A DNA stretch of 64,000 nucleotides from Gemella sanguinis ATCC 700632 (GCF_000701685.1 NZ_JNJO01000001.1:157309-221308), one strand, 5' to 3'. Positions 44,058 through 54,681 are shown, counted from the first letter of the stretch. Made by a program: numbers and translations. Notes: generated by a model from the letters alone, not told the origin.

Positions 44058-46628
44058 ATGGCAATTTTAGGAAAATTATTTGACGCTAACAGAAGAGAAG
44101 TAAAAAGCTTATCAAAACTAGCTGATAAAGTATTAGCTAAAGATGAAGAATACTCTAGTCTTAGTGATGAACAATTAAAAAATAAAACAGAAGAATTTAA
44201 ACAGTATGTTGCTGAACAAAAAGAAAAAGGAAAATCTACAGCTGATATATTAGATAAAATTTTAGTTGATGCATTTGCGACTGCTCGTGAAGGAGCATTT
44301 CGTGCATTAGGAATGAAACCATATAAAGTACAAATTATGGGTGGTATCGCACTTCACCGTGGTGATATCGCTGAGATGAAAACAGGGGAAGGTAAAACTC
44401 TTACTGCGACAATGCCTGTTTATCTAAATGCTTTAAGTGGAGAAGGAGTACACGTAGTAACAGTAAACGAATACTTATCACAACGTGACGCTCAAGAGAT
44501 GGGAGTATTATATAACTATCTAGGTCTTTCAGTAGGACTTAACTTAAACTCATTAAATCCTGAAGAAAAAAGAGAAGCATATAATGCAGATATTACATAC
44601 TCTACAAACAACGAATTAGGGTTTGACTATTTAAGAGATAACATGGTTAAAACAGTTGAAGCTCGTGTGCAACGTCCTTTAAACTATGCCGTAATTGATG
44701 AGGTCGACTCAGTACTTATTGATGAAGCACGTACACCACTTATTATCTCTGGTGAAGGTCAAGCATCAACTTCATTATATAAAGTAGCAGATGCTTTTGT
44801 AAAGACACTTAAGAGAGCTACAGAAGAAGATGGTAGTGATGGAGATTATACTCTTGATATTAAAACTAAAAGTATTCAATTATCAGAAATTGGTATAGAT
44901 AAAGCTGAAAGTTACTTTGGATTAAAAAATCTATATGATTTAAAAAATGTTGATTTAACACACCATATTAACCAAGCGCTAAAAGCTAACTACACAATGT
45001 TCTTAGACGTTGACTACGTAGTTGCTGAAGATGGTGAGATTTTAATCGTTGACCAATTCACTGGTCGTACAATGCCTGGTCGTCGTTTTTCTGAAGGATT
45101 ACACCAAGCTATCGAGGCTAAAGAAGGTGTACCTATTCAAAATGAAAGTAAAACTATGGCAACAATTACATTCCAAAACTACTTTAGAATGTATAAAAAA
45201 CTTAGTGGTATGACAGGTACTGGTAAAACAGAAGAAGAGGAATTTAGAAATATTTATAACATGTTTGTTACTACAATTCCTACAAACAGACCAGTATTAA
45301 GGGAAGATGCACCTGACTTTATTTACTCAAATATGACAGCTAAGTTTAACGCAGTTGCTCGTGAAGTAAAACAACGTCATGAAAAAGGACAACCAATCTT
45401 ATTAGGTACTGTTTCTATTGAAACGAGTGAATTAGTTTCACAACTTCTATATAAATACGGAGTACCACATAAAGTACTTAATGCTAAACAAAATGAAAGT
45501 GAAGCAGAAATAATTAAACAAGCAGGACAAAAAGGTTCTGTAACTATCGCGACAAACATGGCTGGTCGTGGTACGGATATTAAACTTGGTGAAGGTGTTC
45601 GTGAACTTGGTGGATTAGCTGTTATTGGTACTGAACGTCACGAATCACGTCGTATCGATAACCAGTTACGTGGACGTTCTGGTCGTCAAGGAGATCCAGG
45701 TTACAGTAGATTCTATCTATCATTGGAAGATGAACTTATGGTTCGTTTTGGAGCTGATAGATTACAAAAAATTATGGGTGCAACTGAAGACGCTCCAATC
45801 GAAAGTAGAATGGTCAGCCGTTCAGTAGAAAGTGCCCAAAAACGTGTTGAAGGTAATAACTATGATGCACGTAAACAAGTACTTCAATACGATGATGTAT
45901 TACGTAAACAACGTGAAATCATGTATGCTGAAAGAAATGAAGTATTAGAAAATGAAGTAGTTACTGATATTGTTTATGAAATGATTGATGAAGCAGTTGA
46001 AAAAACTATTCAATACGCTAGTCAAACTATGGGAGAAGTACATAGTGAAAGAGAAGAAACAGAAGAGATTATCAAATCTATCAATGAGAAATTCTTAGGA
46101 CAAAACCCTATCACTGAATTAGAGTACGGTGATGTAATGTCTGATGAAGAGATTAAAGAACTTACTATTGCTAAAATTAAAGCAGAATTACAAGAAAAAC
46201 GTGATTTACTTGGTGATGATACTATGAATTCGTTCGAAAAATATATTCTTCTTAATGCAATAGATGATAGATGGACTGATCATATTGACCAAATGGACCA
46301 ATTAAGAAAAGGTATCTTCTTACGTTCTTACGGTCAAATCGATCCACTTCGTGAATATAAAAATGAAGGTCACGAAATGTTCGAGTATATGATTGATGAT
46401 ATTCAAGTAGAAGTAGTTTCTAACTTATTACGTATTAGAGTAGAACGTCATGAAGATATTGAAATCAAAGAAGAAAATACTAAACTTACTACTAACGATA
46501 GTAAAGAACATATAGCACGTGGTCCAATAAGAAGCTCAGCTCGTGAAGCGAAAAAAGCTCGTATGGAAGAGCGTAAACAAAGAATTAAAGAATTAAAAGC
46601 TCAAAAAGAACGCGAAGCTAATAAATAA
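44058..46628 (+). CDS. secA: Preprotein translocase ATPase SecA
   Basis: The 856-residue motor drives protein export through SecYEG. It starts [20 protein letters not shown]. The Walker A is [11 protein letters not shown], the DEAD-like box lies in [19 protein letters not shown], and NBD2 contains [11 protein letters not shown] and [15 protein letters not shown]. The C-terminus ends in a basic helix ([19 protein letters not shown]) and lacks the zinc-binding SEC-C motif usual in SecA1. The first ATG at 44052 is possible, but the second (44058) gives the standard MAIL start. It is the full-length housekeeping type, not a short SecA2. Confidence 0.95.
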   Translation: MAILGKLFDANRREVKSLSKLADKVLAKDEEYSSLSDEQLKNKTEEFKQYVAEQKEKGKSTADILDKILVDAFATAREGAFRALGMKPYKVQIMGGIALHRGDIAEMKTGEGKTLTATMPVYLNALSGEGVHVVTVNEYLSQRDAQEMGVLYNYLGLSVGLNLNSLNPEEKREAYNADITYSTNNELGFDYLRDNMVKTVEARVQRPLNYAVIDEVDSVLIDEARTPLIISGEGQASTSLYKVADAFVKTLKRATEEDGSDGDYTLDIKTKSIQLSEIGIDKAESYFGLKNLYDLKNVDLTHHINQALKANYTMFLDVDYVVAEDGEILIVDQFTGRTMPGRRFSEGLHQAIEAKEGVPIQNESKTMATITFQNYFRMYKKLSGMTGTGKTEEEEFRNIYNMFVTTIPTNRPVLREDAPDFIYSNMTAKFNAVAREVKQRHEKGQPILLGTVSIETSELVSQLLYKYGVPHKVLNAKQNESEAEIIKQAGQKGSVTIATNMAGRGTDIKLGEGVRELGGLAVIGTERHESRRIDNQLRGRSGRQGDPGYSRFYLSLEDELMVRFGADRLQKIMGATEDAPIESRMVSRSVESAQKRVEGNNYDARKQVLQYDDVLRKQREIMYAERNEVLENEVVTDIVYEMIDEAVEKTIQYASQTMGEVHSEREETEEIIKSINEKFLGQNPITELEYGDVMSDEEIKELTIAKIKAELQEKRDLLGDDTMNSFEKYILLNAIDDRWTDHIDQMDQLRKGIFLRSYGQIDPLREYKNEGHEMFEYMIDDIQVEVVSNLLRIRVERHEDIEIKEENTKLTTNDSKEHIARGPIRSSAREAKKARMEERKQRIKELKAQKEREANK

Positions 46629-46653
46629 TTTGGTAGAGAAAGAATATATTATG

Positions 46654-46684
46654 AAGAGGAGACTTATATAAGTTTCCTCTTTGA
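46654..46684 (+). terminator. Weak hairpin after secA
   Basis: AAGAGGAGACTTA (46654-46666) and TAAGTTTCCTCTT (46670-46682) pair with one G-U; the T-run is short, so readthrough into the next operon is possible. Confidence 0.6.
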
Positions 46685-46716
46685 TATATTAAAAACAAAA
46701 TGAAGGAGATTAATAA

Positions 46717-47265
46717 ATGAAAGTTTATTATAGTTGGTTTGCTTATACGGTTGTACTTATAGCTGGTATTGTTATGACAATATGTTCACCAGTTCTTATT
46801 TTTCTTATGTTTAAAATAGAGATAGATATTTGGACTGTGATTTTTTGTGATATGTTCTTTGTATTTATCCTTATTTCTGGTATAGGATTTACAATGATGG
46901 CAGTAAGGAGACTATTTATTAATAGGGCTGTATTAGAGCTTTGCGAAGAGGGTGTATATATCAACTACGGAGCATTTAGATTTAAAAGATTGTTTATTCC
47001 TAAAGAAGAATTAATAAAACTTGTACGTTATAATACATATACTTATACTACTACTAGTAGAGCTAGATGGGACAAAGGATCATTTGTTTTTTATTTAAAA
47101 AATGATGATATTTTAAAAAGCTTAGGTAAATTTACCAATTTTACAAAAGATATGAATTTTAAAACATTAGGTATAAGATTAAATGATTGCCTTGTTCCTT
47201 GGAATATAATTGATAGTGTCGAATACTATTTTAAAACTGTTTATAAAATAAAATTTGAAAGATAA
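46717..47265 (+). CDS. STM3941-family membrane protein, copy 1
   Basis: This 182-residue protein has two N-terminal membrane helices (residues about 10-30 and 40-62), then FTMMAVRRLFI and a cytosolic PH-like beta domain (ELCEEGVYINYGAFRFKRLF, IPKEELIKL). The family shares the start MK(I/V)YYS. The function is unknown. It is the first of five tandem paralogues separated by 16-54 bp. Confidence 0.78.
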   Translation: MKVYYSWFAYTVVLIAGIVMTICSPVLIFLMFKIEIDIWTVIFCDMFFVFILISGIGFTMMAVRRLFINRAVLELCEEGVYINYGAFRFKRLFIPKEELIKLVRYNTYTYTTTSRARWDKGSFVFYLKNDDILKSLGKFTNFTKDMNFKTLGIRLNDCLVPWNIIDSVEYYFKTVYKIKFER

Positions 47266-47282
47266 TAAAGGAATGATAGTAT

Positions 47283-47831
47283 ATGAAAATTTATTATAGT
47301 AAGTTTGCTTACACGGTAATGCTAGTATGTAGTATTATTATGCTAATAGCTCTATCTGCTGCATTGTACGTACTAATGTTTAAGATTCCTAAAATAGAGA
47401 TTCTACCAAAAATTTTGCTTAGTTTACTTTTATTATTTGCTTTTATTTTTAGTGTAGGATTTACTGTTATGACAATAAGAAGGTTATTTATAGTAAATAC
47501 GGCTGTAGAATTTTCTGCTGTAGGTATAACTATTTACTGCGGCGCGTTTAACTTAGAAAAATTGTTTATATCAAAAGAAGAAATTATAAAACTTGAACAT
47601 ATAACTAAAAGTAGTAATGAAGCATCTTTACCAGTAGAAGGAATGTTCAGATTTACTTTTAAAAATGATGATATTTTGCGTGAAATTGGTATTTTTACAA
47701 ATTTTGATAAAAATATGAGATTTAAAACTTTAAGAATGCATCTATCAGATTGTAAAATAAATCCACGTATTATAGACAAACTTGAACATTATTGTTCAAA
47801 TACATATGACTTTAAATTTATAAGAGATTAA
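47283..47831 (+). CDS. STM3941-family membrane protein, copy 2
   Basis: The 182-residue paralogue keeps MKIYYSKFAYTVMLV, two helices, FTVMTIRRLFIVNTAVEFS and ISKEEIIKLEH. It is closest to copy 1, including the stretch FKNDDIL ... FTNFDKNMRFKTLRMHLSDC. It lies in the same operon, 17 bp after copy 1. Confidence 0.78.
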   Translation: MKIYYSKFAYTVMLVCSIIMLIALSAALYVLMFKIPKIEILPKILLSLLLLFAFIFSVGFTVMTIRRLFIVNTAVEFSAVGITIYCGAFNLEKLFISKEEIIKLEHITKSSNEASLPVEGMFRFTFKNDDILREIGIFTNFDKNMRFKTLRMHLSDCKINPRIIDKLEHYCSNTYDFKFIRD

Positions 47832-47847
47832 AAGGAAAATTATTACT

Positions 47848-48366
47848 ATGAAAATTTATTTTAAGAAATATTTATCAATACTCTTAGTATTAATAGGTAT
47901 TATAATGTTTTTAGCTCTTCTTCCTATTTTAAAAGCTCTTTATGTTGATGCTGATTTTGCAATATCAGTAAGATTATTTATATTTATCGTATTTCCTTTA
48001 CCAATATTAATTTTCACTTGTAGATTTATATTTGAAGGAATTAATAGATTATTTATTAATCCTGTTGCGTTTGAATTTACTGTAGAGGGTATTGTTATTT
48101 CAACTGGTAAAATTAAATATGATACGTTTTTAATTAAGAAAGAAGATATAAATAATATAAGTGTTTATATAAATAAAAAAATGGATTATGAATTATCAGT
48201 TTTTATTAATAAAGAACAAAAAGAATTAAAGAAAAATTTTTTAAGATATCATAAAAAAAATAAATCTATAGATTTAGCAACTAACCAATGTGTTTTTAAG
48301 AGAAAAGATCTACTTAAGTTAGTAGAGTATATAAAAGAACATTATGGGATTGTTGTTGAAGTATAA
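47848..48366 (+). CDS. STM3941-family membrane protein, copy 3
   Basis: The 172-residue, most diverged copy starts MKIYFKKYLSILLVLIGIIM. Its helices are followed by FIFEGINRLFINPVAFEFTV, EGIVISTGKIKYDTFLIKKED and a Lys-rich C-terminal region. The RLFINPVAFEF segment confirms the family. Confidence 0.72.
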   Translation: MKIYFKKYLSILLVLIGIIMFLALLPILKALYVDADFAISVRLFIFIVFPLPILIFTCRFIFEGINRLFINPVAFEFTVEGIVISTGKIKYDTFLIKKEDINNISVYINKKMDYELSVFINKEQKELKKNFLRYHKKNKSIDLATNQCVFKRKDLLKLVEYIKEHYGIVVEV

Positions 48367-48390
48367 ATTAGTAATGAAAGGTATGATACT

Positions 48391-48903
48391 GTGAAAATAT
48401 ATTATAGTAGGTTTGCTGGAATAAAGTATATATTTTTTGTATTACTTTTATTTCTAAGTACGTTTGCGTATGATTCTAAACTTAATATAGCTAATATAAA
48501 TATAGCACTTATAATACAAGTAGTTTTAGGACTTTATTCTTTATTTGTTATAATAAAACAACTGTTAGGAAGAAAGTTTTTTGAAGTTGCACCTGAAGGA
48601 GTATATATTTATAGTGGCTTAATTATAGAAAAAGAAACATTTATATCAAAAGATAACTTAATTTCGGCTACATATAAAGAAGTTAAAGAAAGTGATCCTA
48701 ATCTTAACTATGATACAGATTGCTTTATAGAGTTTAAAGTAAAAGAAGATACAAGGTTAAATAAAATTTCAAACTCTAATATATCTTTTGATACAGAAAA
48801 ACTGGTAATAAAACTACATTTAAATCAATGTAACTTTAGTTTAAAAGAATGGAAAGAGATATTAACATATTTAGAGAAAAATTATAGTATTGATGTCATT
48901 TAA
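48391..48903 (+). CDS. STM3941-family membrane protein, copy 4
   Basis: The 170-residue protein starts at GTG with MKIYYSRFAGIKYIFFVLLL. The second helix leads to IKQLLGRKFFEVAPEGVYIY, and SGLIIEKETFISKDNLISA defines the domain start. It pairs with copy 5 as the more recent duplicates (shared KEDTRLNKISNSNI-type segment). It has the GTG start, unlike its neighbours. Confidence 0.75.
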   Translation: MKIYYSRFAGIKYIFFVLLLFLSTFAYDSKLNIANINIALIIQVVLGLYSLFVIIKQLLGRKFFEVAPEGVYIYSGLIIEKETFISKDNLISATYKEVKESDPNLNYDTDCFIEFKVKEDTRLNKISNSNISFDTEKLVIKLHLNQCNFSLKEWKEILTYLEKNYSIDVI

Positions 48904-48956
48904 TAACTAAGAATAAAACATGAGTTATAAGTCTTGTTAAGAAAGGTAAGATATTA

Positions 48957-49499
48957 ATGAAAATATATTATGCAAAAATTGTAGGGTATGGATATTTAAT
49001 GTTTTCCATAGTAGTATTAATTAATTTTTTAATACTTAGTAATTATGGAATTTTTGATCTAGAGCAAATAAACTTTTTAGTAATAGTAGAAATTATTATG
49101 TTACTTGCTGGTGTTTATGCTGCAATTGGAGCTGTGAGAAGATTATTTGGTAATAATGTGTCTTTTGAATTTACTGATGAAGGTATTTATGCATATTCTG
49201 GAATAATAATTCAAAAGGAGACATTTATACCAAAAGAGGATTTATTATCTGCAGAATATAAGGTAGTAGATGTGAGTGATCCAGATCATACAAATAGTAA
49301 AAGCTACTTTATTGAATTAAAATTAAAAGAGATAACTAGATTAAACAAAATTTCAAAGAGTAATATTATAATAGACCCTAGTATTCTAAGAGTGCTACTA
49401 TATGTTAATCTTTGTAAGTTTAAAACAGAAGATTGGGAAGATTTGTCATCGTACTTAAATGAAAAATATAGGATTGAAATTATAGAAAATAAACAGTAG
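48957..49499 (+). CDS. STM3941-family membrane protein, copy 5
   Basis: The 180-residue protein starts MKIYYAKIVGYGYLMFSIVV, then AIGAVRRLFGNNVSFEFTDE, GIYAYSGIIIQKETFIPKED and LKEITRLNKISKSNI. It is close to copy 4. AGAAAGG lies before the ATG. It is the last member before the sirtuin gene. Confidence 0.77.
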   Translation: MKIYYAKIVGYGYLMFSIVVLINFLILSNYGIFDLEQINFLVIVEIIMLLAGVYAAIGAVRRLFGNNVSFEFTDEGIYAYSGIIIQKETFIPKEDLLSAEYKVVDVSDPDHTNSKSYFIELKLKEITRLNKISKSNIIIDPSILRVLLYVNLCKFKTEDWEDLSSYLNEKYRIEIIENKQ

Positions 49500-49553
49500 G
49501 CTATAAATTACAAAGTTTACTTATTGTTTTCTGAATTTAGGAGGAGATTTATT

Positions 49554-50285
49554 ATGAAAATTAGTGATATAAATAAAAGTAATAATATAGTGTTTTTCGG
49601 TGGAGCTGGAGTTTCAACCGAATCTAATATACCAGATTTTAGAAGTGCTAATGGAATATTCAGTATAAAGCTAAATAGAAGCTTTAGTCCTGAACAATTA
49701 GTATCTAGAACAATGTTTGAAAGATATCCAGAGGATTTCTTTGATTTTTATAAAAAGAACTTAATATATCCAGATGCTAAACCAAATGCAGCTCATTATT
49801 ATTTAGCTAAATTAGAAAGAATGGGTAAACTAAAAGCAGTAATAACACAAAATATTGATACTCTACATGAACAAGCAGGTAGTAAAAATGTATTAAAATT
49901 ACACGGTACTGTAGATGCAAATTATTGTACTAAGTGCGGAGCATATTATAATTTGGAACAGTTTTTAAATAAAAAAGAAGAAATTCCACGTTGTGATAAA
50001 TGTTCTGGTGTTATAAAACCATATGTAACTTTATATGAAGAGGAGTTAGATATGACTACATTTAATTCTGCAATTAGGTATATTCAAGAAGCGGAAGTAT
50101 TAATAATCGGAGGTACTTCACTTAGTGTATATCCAGCAGCTAACCTTATTCAATATTTTAGAGGAAAATATTTAGTAGTAATAAATAAAACTAAAACTCC
50201 TCAAGACAATATGGCTGATTTAGTCATTAATGATAGTATAGGAAAAGTATGTAAAGAACTTGATGAACAATTAAGTGAAAAATAA
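49554..50285 (+). CDS. NAD-dependent protein deacylase, Sir2 family
   Basis: This 243-residue sirtuin removes acyl groups from lysines using NAD. Motifs: FFGGAGVSTESNIPDFRS (NAD binding), TQNIDTLHEQAG, catalytic His in VLKLHGTV, two zinc Cys pairs (YCTKCG and RCDKCSG), and GGTSLSVYPAANL. The longer frame from 49524 adds ten residues upstream of the AGGAGGAG site, so the ATG at 49554 is preferred. It is complete and of the CobB-like length. Confidence 0.93.
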   Translation: MKISDINKSNNIVFFGGAGVSTESNIPDFRSANGIFSIKLNRSFSPEQLVSRTMFERYPEDFFDFYKKNLIYPDAKPNAAHYYLAKLERMGKLKAVITQNIDTLHEQAGSKNVLKLHGTVDANYCTKCGAYYNLEQFLNKKEEIPRCDKCSGVIKPYVTLYEEELDMTTFNSAIRYIQEAEVLIIGGTSLSVYPAANLIQYFRGKYLVVINKTKTPQDNMADLVINDSIGKVCKELDEQLSEK

Positions 50286-50306
50286 AATATATAGAAAGGA
50301 AATATA

Positions 50307-52046
50307 ATGAATTTAATTAGAAAACTAGGCTGGTTTTTAAAATTAGAGAAGAGAAGATATATTATAGGTATATTGGCTCTATCTTTAGTAAGTGTCTTTA
50401 ATTTAATACCACCTAAAGTAATAGGTAATATAGTTGATAAAATAGAAGCGGGTAATTTAACTAATAGTCAGTTGTTTATTAATATTATTTATTTAGTATT
50501 AGCTGCTTTTATAATGTATGGATTAAGATATGTATGGCGTGTTTATATTTTTGGTGCAGCGTACAATTTAGGTCGAATTCTACGTTTTAGATTGTTCCAA
50601 CACTTCACAAAAATGTCTCCATCATTTTATCAAAAGTACCGTACAGGAGATTTAATGGCTCACGCAACTAATGATGTAAATGCTGTTGTTATGGTTGCAG
50701 GTGGAGGAGTAATGTCAGCGGTGGACGCTAGTATAACAGCGTTAGTAACTTTATTTACTATGGTATTTTTAATAAGTGCTAAGCTAACATTAATCGCTGT
50801 TATTCCATTACCATTTTTAGCTTATGCTACTAATAAACTAGGTGAGAAAAATCACCAAAGTTTTAAAGAAGCGCAAGAATCATTTTCTGACCTTAATAAT
50901 AAAGTACAGGAGAGTGTATCTGGTATTAGGGTTACTAAATCATTTGGTTATGGTAATGATGAGATTAATAGTTTTGGAGAGACTAATAAGAAGGTATTTA
51001 GTAAAAATATTATTGCTTCTAAATACAATGCTCTATTTGATCCAATGGTACTTGTATTTGTAGGGTTATCTTATACACTAACACTTATCTTTGGTGGAAT
51101 ATTTATATCAAGAGGAGAAATAAGTGTTGGTAATTTAGTAACTTTTGTTACATATCTTGATATGTTAGTATGGCCTCTTCAGGCAATTGGTTGGTTATTT
51201 AATATAGGTCAACGTGGTGATGTATCTTATACACGTATAGAGAAACTACTAGCAGAAGAGAATGATGTCGTAGAAAAAGAAAATACGATACCAGCACATA
51301 ATGGTAGATTAGAGTATAACATTAATAGTTTTTCTTATGTAGGAGAGGAAACATTATCTGATATTAAGTTTGCTATAGATAAAGGACAAACATTAGGAAT
51401 AGTAGGAGTAACTGGTTCAGGTAAAACTACCTTATTAAAATTATTACTTAGAGAATATGATGTCGAAGATGGTAGTATTAACTTAAATAATCATAATATA
51501 AAAGATTATAAGTTAAACGATCTTCGAAGCTTAATAGGATATGTTCCACAAGACCAAGTATTATTCGCAATGTCTATAAAAGAAAATATTAGATTTGCTG
51601 ATACTAAGTATAAGGACAAACAGGTAGAGGATATTACTAAAGTTTGTGGAATATATGATGATATAGTAAATATGACTGATGGTTTTGATACTATTATAGG
51701 AGAACGCGGAGTATCATTATCAGGTGGACAAAAACAACGTATGGCTATGAGTCGTGCATTAATTATGAATCCAGAAATATTAATTTTAGATGATTCATTA
51801 TCAGCAGTTGATGCTAAAACAGAGCATTTAATTTTAGAAAACTTAAAAGAAGAAAGAAGCGGTAAGACAACTATTATTACTGCACATAGATTATCAGCTA
51901 TTGTTCATGCAGATTTAATAATAGTAATGGATAATGGGAAGATAATAGAACGTGGTACACATGATCAACTAATTGCACAAGATGGTTGGTATAAAGAAAC
52001 ATATAATACTCAGCAATTAGAAGAGAAGATGAAAGGAGGAAATTAG
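50307..52046 (+). CDS. Heterodimeric ABC exporter subunit with degenerate site (BmrC/YheI-like)
   Basis: The 579-residue half-transporter has six membrane helices (residues about 15-300) and a C-terminal ATPase: Walker A GVTGSGKT (367-374), signature LSGGQ (471-475) and Walker B ILILDDS. Asp496 stands where the catalytic Glu is normally found, so one of the two ATP sites of the pair is slow. It ends 1 bp before its partner gene. Drug or lipid export is typical of this class; no substrate is visible. Confidence 0.9.
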   Translation: MNLIRKLGWFLKLEKRRYIIGILALSLVSVFNLIPPKVIGNIVDKIEAGNLTNSQLFINIIYLVLAAFIMYGLRYVWRVYIFGAAYNLGRILRFRLFQHFTKMSPSFYQKYRTGDLMAHATNDVNAVVMVAGGGVMSAVDASITALVTLFTMVFLISAKLTLIAVIPLPFLAYATNKLGEKNHQSFKEAQESFSDLNNKVQESVSGIRVTKSFGYGNDEINSFGETNKKVFSKNIIASKYNALFDPMVLVFVGLSYTLTLIFGGIFISRGEISVGNLVTFVTYLDMLVWPLQAIGWLFNIGQRGDVSYTRIEKLLAEENDVVEKENTIPAHNGRLEYNINSFSYVGEETLSDIKFAIDKGQTLGIVGVTGSGKTTLLKLLLREYDVEDGSINLNNHNIKDYKLNDLRSLIGYVPQDQVLFAMSIKENIRFADTKYKDKQVEDITKVCGIYDDIVNMTDGFDTIIGERGVSLSGGQKQRMAMSRALIMNPEILILDDSLSAVDAKTEHLILENLKEERSGKTTIITAHRLSAIVHADLIIVMDNGKIIERGTHDQLIAQDGWYKETYNTQQLEEKMKGGN

Positions 52047-52047
52047 T

Positions 52048-53784
52048 TTGAAGAAGAGCAATACATTTTTCAGATTATTACGCTATATGTCTAAGTATAA
52101 AGGATTAACTTTTATAGCTTTATCTTTTATCTTACTTACTACATTAGTAGCGACAGCAATTCCTCTTTTAGCACAGTACTATATAGATAATTACATAACA
52201 AAAAATATAGCAACAGCAGGACTATATATATTAGCCGGTTACTATGGATTATTTATATTAAGGGTAGTCTTTACTTTTATAGGTGAATATTATTTTTCTA
52301 AAGTAGCACATAGTATAGTAAGAGATCTACGAGAAGAAAGTTTTTCTAACTTACAAAAATTAGGTATGTCATACTTTGACAAGACACCAGTAGGTTCAAT
52401 AGTATCTAGATTAACTAATGATACTCAAGCAGTAGCAGATATGTTTGGAACAATATTTTCAAGTTTCTTAAATTCGGTATTAATGTTTGTAGTAACACTA
52501 ACAGCAATGGTATCTTTAAGTTGGCAATTAACTATACTAATGATTTTATTTATACCGATAATGTTAGGTTCTGTATATTTATATCAAAGACTTTCTAGTA
52601 GATTAGTAGAGATAACAAGAGCTAAGTTGAGTGATTTAAATACAAAGTTATCTGAGTCTATAGAGGGTATGAGAATAGTACAAGCCTTTAATCAAGAGAA
52701 GAGATTATTAGATGAGTTTGAAGGTGTTAATAAAGAGCACCTACGTTATATGAGCAAGTCTTTAGCAGTAGATAGTTTATTACTTAGACCAGCAATGGCA
52801 TTATTTAAAATATTAGCGTATGGAGTTATACTAACTTACTTTGGTCTTAGTTGGCAAACTGCAGGCTTTACAGCTGGATTAATATATGCATTTATCCAAT
52901 ATACTAACCAACTGTTTAATCCATTAATAGAACTTATGCAAAACTTTAGTGTACTTCAAACATCAATGATTTCTGCCGGAAGGGTATTTGAATTAATAGA
53001 TAATACTGAATATGAACCGAAACAAAGTAATAGTGATTATAAAATTGAAGAAGGTAATATTGAGTTTAAAAATGTAAGTTTCTCATATGATGGTAAGCAA
53101 GATGTACTTAAAAACATCTCGTTCAATGTAAATAAAGGAGAGACAATAGCATTTGTTGGATCTACCGGTTCAGGTAAGTCTTCGATTATTAATCTTTTCT
53201 TAAGATTTTATGAATTTGAGCGTGGTAAGATATTTATAGATGGTGTAGATATAAAAGATTATAGTACTAAAGAATTAAGAGATAAGATTGGATTAGTACT
53301 TCAAGATCCATTTTTATATCATGGGACAGTAGAGTCTAATATTAGGATGTATAAAGATAACTTGACTGAAAATGATATAGAAGAAGCGGCAAGATTTGTT
53401 GATGCGGATAATTTTATCCAAGAACTTCCAGAAAAGTATAAAAGTAAGGTAACTGAACGTGGTTCTACTTTCTCCAGTGGTCAAAGACAGCTTATTACAT
53501 TTGCGAGAACTATAGCGGCTGAACCTAAGATACTAATTTTAGATGAAGCTACAGCAAATATTGACTCGGAGACAGAAGAGACTATCCAATGCTCATTAGA
53601 GAAGATGCGTAAAGGTCGAACAACAATTGCAATAGCACACCGATTATCAACAATACAAGATGCAAATTGTATTTATGTTCTTGATAAAGGTGAGATAATA
53701 GAATCAGGAACACATGAACAGCTATTAGAACGTAAAGGCACATATTATAAAATGTATCAATTACAAGCTGGAATGATGCAATAA
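52048..53784 (+). CDS. Heterodimeric ABC exporter subunit with canonical catalytic site (BmrD/YheH-like)
   Basis: The 578-residue partner of the preceding half-transporter starts at TTG, with AAAGGAGG just before it. Six helices precede Walker A GSTGSGKS. The signature is the variant FSSGQ (475-479), and Walker B is ILILDEA with Glu500 present. A canonical Glu here combined with a variant signature is the expected complement of the degenerate partner. Confidence 0.9.
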   Translation: MKKSNTFFRLLRYMSKYKGLTFIALSFILLTTLVATAIPLLAQYYIDNYITKNIATAGLYILAGYYGLFILRVVFTFIGEYYFSKVAHSIVRDLREESFSNLQKLGMSYFDKTPVGSIVSRLTNDTQAVADMFGTIFSSFLNSVLMFVVTLTAMVSLSWQLTILMILFIPIMLGSVYLYQRLSSRLVEITRAKLSDLNTKLSESIEGMRIVQAFNQEKRLLDEFEGVNKEHLRYMSKSLAVDSLLLRPAMALFKILAYGVILTYFGLSWQTAGFTAGLIYAFIQYTNQLFNPLIELMQNFSVLQTSMISAGRVFELIDNTEYEPKQSNSDYKIEEGNIEFKNVSFSYDGKQDVLKNISFNVNKGETIAFVGSTGSGKSSIINLFLRFYEFERGKIFIDGVDIKDYSTKELRDKIGLVLQDPFLYHGTVESNIRMYKDNLTENDIEEAARFVDADNFIQELPEKYKSKVTERGSTFSSGQRQLITFARTIAAEPKILILDEATANIDSETEETIQCSLEKMRKGRTTIAIAHRLSTIQDANCIYVLDKGEIIESGTHEQLLERKGTYYKMYQLQAGMMQ

Positions 53785-53794
53785 ATAAAATATT

Positions 53795-53830
53795 AATCAG
53801 TAATATCACATAGGTATTACTGATTTTTTT
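53795..53830 (+). terminator. Terminator of the ABC exporter operon
   Basis: AATCAGTAATA (53795-53805) pairs perfectly with TATTACTGATT (53815-53825), followed by T8. Confidence 0.88.
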
Positions 53831-53851
53831 TATATAAAAGATATAATTTTG

Positions 53852-53860
53852 TGATATAAT
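53852..53860 (+). promoter_or_regulatory. Extended -10 promoter of cutC
   Basis: TGATATAAT, about 30 bp before the start, with a GGAGAAATGG ribosome-binding region. Confidence 0.55.
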
Positions 53861-53892
53861 AAATTTATAGTTGAATAAAGGAGAAATGGTAA

Positions 53893-54681
53893 ATGATAAA
53901 AGTAGAAGTATGTGCAAGTAGTGTAAAAGATTGCTTAATTGCTCAAAGTGAGGGTGCAAGTAGAATTGAGTTAGTTAGTGCAAGTTATTTGGGAGGTTTG
54001 ACACCTACAACTACATTATTAGATATGGTACTAGAAAGTGGAGTAGTAGTACCAATTATGGTAATGGTACGTCCTCGAGGGGGAGGATTTTGCTATAGTG
54101 AGATAGAAAAGAATCAAATGTTTAGAGAAGCACGTGAGCTTTTAAAACATGGGGCTAACGGAATAGTCTTTGGATTTTTAACGGAAGATGGAAAAATAGA
54201 CTGGCAAGCCACAGAGAAGATGATTGAATTATGTGATAAATTTGGAGCAGAGAGTGTATTTCATAGAGCATTTGATTGTTCTAAGGAGCCAGATTATAAT
54301 ATACAACGATTAATAGGATTAGGTTGTACAAGAATACTAACAAGTGGATTGGGTGAAAATGCTATTCGTGGTAGTAAGTTATTAAAAATATTCCAAGAAA
54401 AATATGGAAAACATATAGAAATTCTTGCTGGAGCTGGTATTGATTCTAAAAATGTAGTAAGGTTATTAGATAAAACAAGTGTGAATCAAATTCACGGAAC
54501 ATTTAAAGAATACGAAAATGATCCAACAACACGTGGGGAAGAAGTATCATTTGCATATACTGAACAAGGTGACTATGAACAAGTAGATCCACTTGAATTA
54601 AATAAAGTGGTAGCTATAGTTAGAAATTATGAATTAGAAAAAATAGAGAATAATCTAGAGGAAAATAATGAAACTATCTAA
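53893..54681 (+). CDS. cutC: CutC family protein
   Basis: The 262-residue TIM-barrel protein has the CutC hallmarks: VEVCASSVKDCLIAQSEGASR near the start, MVMVRPRGGGFCYSE, GANGIVFGFLTEDGKID, FHRAFDCS and CTRILTSGLGENAIRG. CutC was linked to copper tolerance but its direct role is disputed. It overlaps the following VOC gene by 14 bp, so the two are coupled. Confidence 0.92.
   Translation: MIKVEVCASSVKDCLIAQSEGASRIELVSASYLGGLTPTTTLLDMVLESGVVVPIMVMVRPRGGGFCYSEIEKNQMFREARELLKHGANGIVFGFLTEDGKIDWQATEKMIELCDKFGAESVFHRAFDCSKEPDYNIQRLIGLGCTRILTSGLGENAIRGSKLLKIFQEKYGKHIEILAGAGIDSKNVVRLLDKTSVNQIHGTFKEYENDPTTRGEEVSFAYTEQGDYEQVDPLELNKVVAIVRNYELEKIENNLEENNETI

Noticed and set aside
44052..46628. SecA2-type accessory translocase
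   Set aside because: The length and complete motor motifs fit the housekeeping enzyme, and no accessory Sec genes are nearby; only the missing zinc tail is odd.
53582..53959. Minus-strand 125-codon frame over the end of the ABC exporter operon
   Set aside because: It runs through a clear plus-strand terminator and promoter and lies opposite conserved coding sequence.
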